From Rhodanobacter sp. (GTDB taxonomy: Bacteria > Pseudomonadota > Gammaproteobacteria > Xanthomonadales > Rhodanobacteraceae), in NCBI GenBank assembly GCA_004322005.1, contig SCRF01000007.1, positions 1 through 40,809 of the forward strand: a stretch of 40,809 bases of DNA, read 5' to 3'. Shown here piece by piece: positions 25,831 to 32,439 of the stretch (position 1 is its first letter; every line of letters begins with the position of its first letter). The position numbers and the translations under genes are program-made. Under the pieces are notes generated by a model. It saw only the letters and a program-made list of their open reading frames with translations, did no database searches and had not been told where the DNA came from.

Positions 25831-26763
25831 TTGAATAGTCCTTCAGGTCGGTCATTCGTGTCAAAAATATTGCCATGGATCAACGCGCGGTTTAAAGCCG
25901 CCCCTGCGCGACAGGAACTCTGGAGTTACTCACTCACTTCGCTCGCTGAATGTACGAGTCTTCTTGAATCGTGCAGCGAGGAAGTACATAGGCGACAGCT
26001 ACTTGAACAGCAGTTGACCGACAGGCTGGAGAGGTTCGGGGAAGGCGCTTTTGAAGGAAAGTGCTGGGTTTGTTCCAGGAAACGGACATTCCTGTATGAC
26101 CGAAACTACTCCGATGGCATTCATGTAAATTGGCGCGAGCGGCTGGTTTGTCCACGTTGCGGACTCAACAATCGTTTGCGTCTGTGTGTGCAGGTGATTG
26201 AACGGATGGCCCCGAAAAGGGCATCCATGTACCTGACGGAACAAGTTACACCGCTGGCTGCCTGTCTCTCGCGCAGATATGCAAGGCTTATAAAAAGCGA
26301 GTTCCTTGGCGATGGTCACCTTCCCGGTAGTGTCGATGCACGCGGGATTCGTCATGAAGACGTGACCGTGCTCAGTTTCGGAAGCAATTTATTCGATTGC
26401 GTCCTCAGTTTTGATGTCCTTGAGCACGTACCGGATTACCGAAAGGCGCTTGCGGAGTTCAGGCGGGTGTTGAAGGTTGGTGGCACTCTGATTCTGTCCG
26501 TTCCGTTCGGGCTGTTGACAGAGAACAATGTCGTGCGTGCGCGTATCGCGCCGGACGGCAGCGTGGAGCACCTGCTTCCGCCGGAATATCACGGCGATCC
26601 AGTCGATCCCCAAGGTGGCATCCTGTGCTACTACCATTTCGGCTGGGAGTTGCTTGAAGATCTCAAGGCAGCCGGTTTCGGCACGGCGAGGGTCGATGTC
26701 TACTGGTCCAGCGAGTACGGCCATATTGGCGATATGCAACCGATAATCATCGCCACCAAGTAG
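25831..26763 (+). CDS. Class I methyltransferase-like protein with a zinc-ribbon head
   Basis: A 310-residue protein. Cys78-x2-Cys81 and Cys107-x2-Cys110 (CWVC, CPRC) look like a zinc ribbon. Downstream is a methyltransferase core, FDCVLSFDVLEHVPDYRKAL then RVLKVGGTLILSVPFG, with a C-terminal EYGHIGDMQPIIIATK. The usual glycine-rich SAM loop before the FDC strand is not recognisable; the region reads MYLTEQVTPLAACL. It therefore belongs to a divergent subgroup or has altered cofactor binding. The start is uncertain: TTG at 25831, or GTG at 25858 giving MSKILPWINARF. The 5' part and the upstream gap are AT-richer than average. It probably modifies the glycan. Confidence 0.72.
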   Translation: MNSPSGRSFVSKILPWINARFKAAPARQELWSYSLTSLAECTSLLESCSEEVHRRQLLEQQLTDRLERFGEGAFEGKCWVCSRKRTFLYDRNYSDGIHVNWRERLVCPRCGLNNRLRLCVQVIERMAPKRASMYLTEQVTPLAACLSRRYARLIKSEFLGDGHLPGSVDARGIRHEDVTVLSFGSNLFDCVLSFDVLEHVPDYRKALAEFRRVLKVGGTLILSVPFGLLTENNVVRARIAPDGSVEHLLPPEYHGDPVDPQGGILCYYHFGWELLEDLKAAGFGTARVDVYWSSEYGHIGDMQPIIIATK

Positions 26764-26870
26764 CGGCCTTGAACACATACCTATGCGTGAACTCGGTGGA
26801 CTGGGTGCTTTGTCAAGCGGCCTCCGGCTCCATTCACGGCAGCCTTGAATGGGGAAACGTGGTCCGGTTT

Positions 26871-28250
26871 TCAGTGTTCCACGACCTGTGTTCTCGCGCT
26901 CGACGCACTTGAGGTTCCACCTGCTGCTTCCATAACCCGGACGGCAATGCTTTGGGAAGTTTCGCCGCCTTCCTCATGGTGAAGGTGTATCTCCAGAACA
27001 CCGGGTCCAGCTGTGATATGGGCGGGGACGACAGCGGTGACGAGATTGCCTCCATCGTGTACTTCGGAGGCGAGGGGCATTCCGCCCAGGACGACTTGGG
27101 TCCCCGGGAGGGCGTGACGCGTGCTGATCCAGATGGCTGAGCTTCCGTCGGGTTGCTGGTTGAACGGGATGCCTGCCCGGATGTCCGAAGGCCCCCATTC
27201 AAGCACTTCCAGTGGTTGCTCGATGCGCTTCAGGCGAAGCTGCAACGCTCTGCACTCAAGTTGCAATTCGGCAATCTGCTTCTCGTATTCGAAGTTTGTG
27301 TTGGAAAGCTGTTCGTTGGTGGTCGGGAGCAGACTAGTCCGGTATTCGTGCAGATTGTCCAAGAGCAGGCTGCGGGCCGCAGAGGCTCCGCCTTCGAGCG
27401 TTTCCTTGTCGTCCAGCAGCTGCGCATACAGCTGGAAAGCCTCCCTGATCCACGGTGTGTCGGATTCGATGTGGGCTTCGACGCTGCAATCGCCCGGATC
27501 CTCATAGCGCGAGCTATTCATCTTCTCGCGCAGCGGCATGAGGCAGTCAGGGTGGTACTTCTCGCCGATGAATGCCAGGCACTTGGCCAGCGCGTCGCGC
27601 GGTGATCCCAGCAAGTCGTCGTGCATCAGGCGCATGACCCGTTCGGGTCCCAGCGCCTGCTCGCTGAGAGCGGCGTCGCGAACCAAGCGTGTCCATGTCT
27701 GGTAGGCGTCTTTTTCCGCGTAGTCATTTGCTCCGGCGGTCGAGAAATGCATCAGCGAGGCAGCCACACGGCGGGGGTTGCGCAGGATGTGGATGAATCG
27801 TGCCTCGGGAAACAACCGGAGCAGCGGAAGCACGAAGTGTGCGTTCTCGGGAGTGCCGTCGACCCATCGACGCTTGGGCTGCCACCAGCCACGGTGCAGC
27901 TTTACGTTGTCCGATACTTGACTCTTGTCCCGCAGGGCAGCTTCCTTGCTGTACCGGACGATGCGTCGGCGTGCATCCATCACCATGTTGTTGCAGGCTT
28001 GGCCGAAGTAGCTGTGGAATTCGCGAAACGTATGCTGGGATACCCCGAGGAACGAACGTTCACCGGGCGATGTACCCAGTTCGTAGAGGTTCTCTAGGTC
28101 GACGGCCAGTTTGTAGAGGAAATGGGTTTCCTCCAGCGGGAAGAGATTGGGATGCTGCCCCAGCGCCCAGGTCCGTGCGCTGGTGGCCGATCGATACGAA
28201 CCGATGACGAAGACCGGTCGGGCTTGCCTAGACCATAGCCGCATGTACAT
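26871..28250 (-). CDS. Sulfotransferase-family protein with C-terminal IPT-like domain
   Basis: A 459-residue protein. Residues 13-24 (VFVIGSYRSATS) are the 5'-phosphosulfate-binding loop and about 152-165 (FIHILRNPRRVAAS) the 3'-phosphate-binding segment; WVDGTPENAHF lies between, as in bacterial PAPS-dependent sulfotransferases. A heptad-like stretch (about 315-350) and a beta-rich IPT/TIG-like domain (about 362-445) follow. I chose the ATG at 28250 because GGAGGGG lies six bases upstream; the frame is open to 28394 without a comparable site. Next to an O-antigen cluster, sulfation of the glycan is a reasonable inference. cysD and cysN, which supply activated sulfate, are in the same window. 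Confidence 0.78.
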   Translation of the reverse strand: MYMRLWSRQARPVFVIGSYRSATSARTWALGQHPNLFPLEETHFLYKLAVDLENLYELGTSPGERSFLGVSQHTFREFHSYFGQACNNMVMDARRRIVRYSKEAALRDKSQVSDNVKLHRGWWQPKRRWVDGTPENAHFVLPLLRLFPEARFIHILRNPRRVAASLMHFSTAGANDYAEKDAYQTWTRLVRDAALSEQALGPERVMRLMHDDLLGSPRDALAKCLAFIGEKYHPDCLMPLREKMNSSRYEDPGDCSVEAHIESDTPWIREAFQLYAQLLDDKETLEGGASAARSLLLDNLHEYRTSLLPTTNEQLSNTNFEYEKQIAELQLECRALQLRLKRIEQPLEVLEWGPSDIRAGIPFNQQPDGSSAIWISTRHALPGTQVVLGGMPLASEVHDGGNLVTAVVPAHITAGPGVLEIHLHHEEGGETSQSIAVRVMEAAGGTSSASSARTQVVEH

Positions 28251-28304
28251 ATCCCCTCCAGCAAAATTTTTCGGGAGGTGGTAACGCGGCTGTCTTGAAT
28301 CGTT

Positions 28305-28318
28305 TGACAGGCCTGTCA
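28305..28318. promoter_or_regulatory. 14-bp perfect palindrome upstream of the sulfotransferase gene
   Basis: TGACAGGCCTGTCA is a perfect palindrome about 55 bases upstream of the sulfotransferase start, overlapped by a second one (GTCATGAC). It is a plausible operator. No regulator is recognised. Confidence 0.35.
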
Positions 28319-28366
28319 TGACAGCTTCGGCAAAGGGAAAGGTTGCCGAATAATGACAGTGGGTAG

Positions 28367-28396
28367 GGATGTTCCGCAATATCTTGCAGAACATCC
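28367..28396 (-). terminator. Hairpin after etfA
   Basis: GGATGTTC-C-GCAA-TATC-TTGC-A-GAACATCC forms a 12-pair stem with one mismatch, ten bases beyond the etfA stop. There is no uridine tract, so it may be a terminator or a transcript-end stabiliser for etfBA. Confidence 0.5.
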
Positions 28397-28406
28397 AGGC
28401 ACAAGC

Positions 28407-29351
28407 TCAACCCAAGGCGGCTTCCAGCTCCGGAATCAGTTTGAACAAATCTCCCACCAGCCCGAAATCCGCCACCTCGAAGATCGGCGCCTCGCCATCC
28501 TTGTTGATCGCCACGATGGTGCCGGCGTCCTTGATGCCGGTGAGGTGCTGGATGGCGCCGGAGATGCCGATGGCCATGTACAGCTCCGGCGCGATGATCT
28601 TGCCGGTCTGGCCGACCTGCAGGTCGCTGGGTACGTAGCCGGCGTCCACCGCGGCGCGCGAGGCGCCGACGGCGGCGCCGATCTTGTCGGCGAACTTGAA
28701 GATGATGTCGAAGTTCTCCTTCGAGCCGACGCCGCGGCCGCCGGAGACGACCTTGCTGGCGCTCTGCAGGTCGGGGCGGTTGCTGGCGCCCTGCTTCAGC
28801 TCGACGAAGCGGGTGTGCGTGGGCAGCGAGGCGTCGATGGCCAGCGCCTCGACCGGCGCGCTGGCGGCGCCGCTGGCGGCGGCCGGCCAGGAGGCGGAGC
28901 GGATGGTGGCGACCACGGCGTGGGCGGGATCGGCTTCGACCGTGATGATCGCGTTGCCGGCGTAGATCGGGCGCTTGAAGGTGTGGGCGCCTTCCACGCT
29001 CATCACGTCGCTGACCTGGGCGACGCCGAGCAGGGCGGCGACACGCGGGGCGACATCCTTGCCGAAGGTGGTGGAGGGCACGAACACGTGGCTGTAGCCG
29101 GCGGCGGCCTTGGCGATCTGCGGCGCCAGCACGGCGGCCAGCGCATGCGCGTTCTCGCTGCGGGCCACGGTCAGCACGCGGCTCACGCCTTCGATCTTCG
29201 CCGCCTCGGCAGCGATGGCGTCGGCGCTGTCGGCCAGCACCAGCACGTCGATCGCCTCGCCCTTCACCGCGATGGCGGCGCTCACCGCGCGCGCGGTGGA
29301 TGAGTTGAGTTTGCCGCCGAGGTGTTCGGCGATGACCAGGATCTTGCTCAT
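28407..29351 (-). CDS. etfA: EtfA, electron transfer flavoprotein alpha subunit
   Basis: EtfA binds FAD and, with EtfB, passes electrons from acyl-CoA dehydrogenases to ETF-ubiquinone oxidoreductase. The 314-residue protein starts [16 protein letters not shown] and ends with the FAD domain: [56 protein letters not shown] and [21 protein letters not shown]. The ATG at 29351 is preceded by a GGAG site. A REP-like palindrome lies between etfB and etfA. It forms the right border of the O-antigen island, as in Xanthomonas. Confidence 0.97.
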   Translation of the reverse strand: MSKILVIAEHLGGKLNSSTARAVSAAIAVKGEAIDVLVLADSADAIAAEAAKIEGVSRVLTVARSENAHALAAVLAPQIAKAAAGYSHVFVPSTTFGKDVAPRVAALLGVAQVSDVMSVEGAHTFKRPIYAGNAIITVEADPAHAVVATIRSASWPAAASGAASAPVEALAIDASLPTHTRFVELKQGASNRPDLQSASKVVSGGRGVGSKENFDIIFKFADKIGAAVGASRAAVDAGYVPSDLQVGQTGKIIAPELYMAIGISGAIQHLTGIKDAGTIVAINKDGEAPIFEVADFGLVGDLFKLIPELEAALG

Positions 29352-29372
29352 GTGTGTCTCCGCAGCTTTTGT

Positions 29373-29450
29373 TGTAGGAGCCCGCTTGCGGGCGATGCTT
29401 CGGTTCTGGGCCTTGAAGGAAGAGCATCGCCGCGCGAGCGGGCTCCAACA
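29373..29450. repeat. REP-like palindrome, GTAGGAG family, between etfB and etfA
   Basis: TGTAGGAGCCCGCTTGCGGGCGATGCT and its imperfect complement ending AGCGGGCTCCAACA enclose a short loop. This is the family seen at 961-1020. Its place inside the etfBA operon could uncouple the expression of the two subunits. Confidence 0.75.
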
Positions 29451-29464
29451 TCCGGAATTGGGGT

Positions 29465-30211
29465 TTACAGCAGGCCTTTCTGCTTCAGCGCGGCGACCAG
29501 CTCGGCCGCGTCCTTCACCATGACGCCCTTGCTGCGCTTGGCTGGTGCCGCGTAGTGCGTGGTCTTCAGGTGGTCGTGCGCCTCGACGCCGAGCGTGCCG
29601 AACTCGATCGTGTCGATCGGCTTGGACTTGGCCTTCATGATGTCCGGCAGCTTGATGAAGCGCGGCTCGTTGAGGCGCAGGTCGGTAGTGATCACGGCCG
29701 GGAGTTCCGCCTCGATCACTTCCAGGCCGGCGTCGACCTCGCGGGTCACCGTGGCCTTGCCATTGGCGATCTCGACCTTGCTGGCAAACGTGGCCTGCGG
29801 GCGATCCCACAGCGCGGCGAGCATCTGGCCGGTCTGGTTGGCGTCGTCGTCGATCGCCTGCTTGCCCAAGATCACCAGCCCCGGCTGCTCTTTCTCGATC
29901 AGCTTGAGGAACACGCGCGCAGCGGTCAGCGGCTGCACGGTGTCGCTGGCAACCACGTGGATGGCGCGGTTCGCGCCCATCGCCAAGCCATTGCGCAGGT
30001 GGGCGGTGAGGTCGGCCGGGCCGATGCCGACCACGATCACTTCCTCGGCAACACCTTTCTCGCGCAGGCGCAATGCCTCTTCCAGCGCGATGTCGTCGAA
30101 CGGGTTGGCGGACAGCTTGACGCCGTCGGTGACCACGCCGCTGCCGTCGGGCTTGACCTGGATGCGCACGTTGTAGTCCACGACGCGCTTGTAGCCGACC
30201 AGAATTTTCAT
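29465..30211 (-). CDS. etfB: EtfB, electron transfer flavoprotein beta subunit
   Basis: EtfB is the AMP-binding partner of EtfA. The 248-residue protein begins MKILVGYKRVVDYNVRIQVK; the family signature follows as VKLSANPFDDIALEEALRLRE, with LVILGKQAIDDDANQTGQMLAAL and LRLNEPRFIKLPDIMKAKSKP. I use the ATG at 30211, the family's usual start; the longer frame upstream adds an unrelated 21 residues. Separated from etfA by a REP-like palindrome. A TAGAAT -10 box lies about 50 bases upstream. Confidence 0.97.
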   Translation of the reverse strand: MKILVGYKRVVDYNVRIQVKPDGSGVVTDGVKLSANPFDDIALEEALRLREKGVAEEVIVVGIGPADLTAHLRNGLAMGANRAIHVVASDTVQPLTAARVFLKLIEKEQPGLVILGKQAIDDDANQTGQMLAALWDRPQATFASKVEIANGKATVTREVDAGLEVIEAELPAVITTDLRLNEPRFIKLPDIMKAKSKPIDTIEFGTLGVEAHDHLKTTHYAAPAKRSKGVMVKDAAELVAALKQKGLL

Positions 30212-30260
30212 CGGGGATTCCTGTCTCGTTGGCTGCCCCGGCAAGGGGTGCGAAACTGCC

Positions 30261-30266
30261 ATTCTA
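30261..30266 (-). promoter_or_regulatory. Putative -10 box for etfBA
   Basis: TAGAAT on the minus strand, about 50 bases before the etfB ATG, matches five of six consensus bases. The -35 region (TTCGTA at 18-base spacing) is weak. Confidence 0.35.
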
Positions 30267-30328
30267 CCCGGCATCGAACAATCGTACGAAATGGGCAGCG
30301 GTGCGGCGTTGCGACGCGGTGGAGGCGA

Positions 30329-32389
30329 TCAGCCGCTGCGTCGCGCATATGGGTACCGCGCGGGTGCCGCTTCGGTGAGGCCGAGTAGGCCGGCCACGCT
30401 GGCCGTGCTGAAACCCCGGGCGCTGGCAGCCAGGCTGAACACGCGTTCGACGGCGTGGGCGAGGGTGCCGTCGAGCTGGCCCGCTTCGGCCTCAAATTCC
30501 GCTAGGTCCAGATGGGCATCCAGCAGCGGGCGCAAGGCCGCCGGGCGCAGCCAGAACATGCTGCCGGCGATGAAGCTGTCGTGTTCCACCCGTGGCGCCG
30601 TGATGCCGAGGCGGCGAGTGAGATAGTCGACGTTGGCCTGGTTGGCGCCCCAGTAGTAGTCCAGCGGCTGCAGGTGGCCTTCGGCGTGCACCAGACCCAG
30701 TGTGGCGTCGTCGCGGAAGGCTGCGGCGATACGGCCGGCACGTTCGGGCGCGAGCAGTTTGTCGAGCAGTTCGCGCCGCCATGTCTCGCCATCTTGGCGG
30801 TGGGTGGAGCGCTTGCCGTGCAGCTTGAGCACGGTCGTCACGCCCTCGTCGAGCAGGCGATTGGCCACGTGCAGGAACGGCAGGATGTCGCGCCCGCGGT
30901 TCTCGAACACGTCGATCTCGGCGTCGAGGCCGAGCTGCGACACGCGTTCGCGCACGGCCTGTTCGCGCTTGTGGGCGGTGGTAATGATGATGCGCCAGTC
31001 GATGCCGCTGGCGTGCAGTGCTGCCATCAGCTCGTCCAGCAGTTCGGGATACCAGACATGGATGACCGCGCAGGGGCGCGTATCGGCGGCCGGCGCGGGC
31101 TGCAGCGCGGCACGGGTGGCCTCCAGCCAGGCGTGGCCGAGCCGGCTGTCCGGTTCCAGCACGGCGCCTTCGGCCCATTCGTTCCATGCGTTGACGAACA
31201 CCAGCGGCTGTGCCGGAAAGCGCCGCTGCGCGGTATTGATGGCATGGCGCAGCCAGTCGCGGTAGCCGCGTGGCGAGGCGTGCGCGAACACGCGGCCGCC
31301 GCCGCTGCGCCGCGGCTCGTTGTCCCAGCCCGGATTGACGCCGGGGTAGCGCGGATAGGCGGGCTCGGGTTGTGCCATCGATTGCCGCGCCAGCTCGCGC
31401 CAGTCGTGCACGCCGCCGCGGTAGTCCGGATTGAGCAGGTATTGCCGCGAGGTGATCGGTGCGGGCGTAGTGTTGTTCGGCGGGAATTCCACCGCGGCGT
31501 CGAAGCCGATCGCGCGCGGGTCGACCCGGTCGAAACTCTGCACGTAGGCCAGATGGATCTCGCCGATGCCGTTGGCGCGGCACCACTCGCGCCAGCGTTG
31601 CGCAGTCGTCTTCGGGTCCGGCAGCAGGCCGGGGCGGTAGACCAGCAGCAGCGGCTTGCCGCCGACGCGCAGGTAGCGCGGATCGGCGAGATAGCGCGCA
31701 ACGTGTTCGATGAAGGCGAGGTCGTCGGCGGAGCTGTGCCGCTGGCCGATCAGGATGTCGTCGGCGCGTCCATCCCAGCGCCGCGACCAGTTTTCGTTGG
31801 CCCAGCACAGGCACAGTGGCAGGTCCAGCGTGGGATCGGCCAGCCATTGCCGCAGCGGCGTTTCCAGCAGGGTCTTGCCGGCGAACCAGTAGAAGTAGCT
31901 GCAGAATGCGCCGACGCCGTACTCGCGGGCCAGCTGCATCTGTCGGCGCATCGTCTCCGTCAGGCGCAGGTCGTAGAAACCCAGCTCGCCGGGCAGGCGC
32001 GGCTGCGCGTGCCCTTCGAACTGCGGCAGTGCGCGCGTCACGTTGTGCCATTCGGTGAAGCCCTCGCCCCACCACGCGTCGTTCTCTGGAATTGGGTGGA
32101 ACTGCGGCAGGTAGAACGCCACCACGGTGGCGGGCAGCGGCGTCGGCAACGTGCCGAGGCGCCGGGGGACGAAACCGATCGCGCGTCCGGCGGCCTGGCT
32201 GCGTGGCCGGTGCTCGGCTTGCGATGCATCGGCCGACTGGCCGCGCGGCCCCCGTGGCAGCAGGTCCGCGTGCCGGTCCAGGAAGCGCTGGCGTAACCGG
32301 TCGCGTGTGGCGCCTGGCATCGGGGTCAGCCGGAAGCCGGTGCGCAGCACGGTGAACAGACAGCGTTTGGCGAAGTCGCGGGCGGGCAT
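30329..32389 (-). CDS. WbsX (GH99-like) plus RgpF-like polysaccharide protein
   Basis: This 686-residue protein joins two modules. Residues about 85-430 are a WbsX/GH99-like domain: FYLPQFHPIPENDAWWGEGF, LCWANENWSRRWDG, PPNNTTP and VFVNAWNEWAEGAVLEPD. Residues about 440-670 resemble the rhamnan synthesis protein RgpF: VIHVWYPELLDELM, DVFENRGRDILPFL, VLKLHGKRSTHR and HDSFIAGSMFWLRPAAL. Such fusions are common beside rhamnose-containing O-antigen genes and are usually read as glycosyltransferase or chain-assembly proteins, without a settled reaction for WbsX. It lies between etfB and the 735-residue glycosyltransferase on the same strand. Confidence 0.82.
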   Translation of the reverse strand: MPARDFAKRCLFTVLRTGFRLTPMPGATRDRLRQRFLDRHADLLPRGPRGQSADASQAEHRPRSQAAGRAIGFVPRRLGTLPTPLPATVVAFYLPQFHPIPENDAWWGEGFTEWHNVTRALPQFEGHAQPRLPGELGFYDLRLTETMRRQMQLAREYGVGAFCSYFYWFAGKTLLETPLRQWLADPTLDLPLCLCWANENWSRRWDGRADDILIGQRHSSADDLAFIEHVARYLADPRYLRVGGKPLLLVYRPGLLPDPKTTAQRWREWCRANGIGEIHLAYVQSFDRVDPRAIGFDAAVEFPPNNTTPAPITSRQYLLNPDYRGGVHDWRELARQSMAQPEPAYPRYPGVNPGWDNEPRRSGGGRVFAHASPRGYRDWLRHAINTAQRRFPAQPLVFVNAWNEWAEGAVLEPDSRLGHAWLEATRAALQPAPAADTRPCAVIHVWYPELLDELMAALHASGIDWRIIITTAHKREQAVRERVSQLGLDAEIDVFENRGRDILPFLHVANRLLDEGVTTVLKLHGKRSTHRQDGETWRRELLDKLLAPERAGRIAAAFRDDATLGLVHAEGHLQPLDYYWGANQANVDYLTRRLGITAPRVEHDSFIAGSMFWLRPAALRPLLDAHLDLAEFEAEAGQLDGTLAHAVERVFSLAASARGFSTASVAGLLGLTEAAPARYPYARRSG

Positions 32390-32439
32390 GGTGATCTATC
32401 GGTGGTGATGCGGAAGCATCGGCGCTGGCGCGCGCATGG

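Noticed and set aside
26830..26852. CCATTC...GAATGG inverted repeat between the methyltransferase and sulfotransferase genes, as a terminator
   Set aside because: The stem is only six pairs with an eleven-base loop and no uridine tract, too weak to call.
28251..28394. Sulfotransferase start at 28394 or 28319
   Set aside because: The strong GGAGGGG site lies six bases before the ATG at 28250, and the upstream residues do not look like part of the fold.
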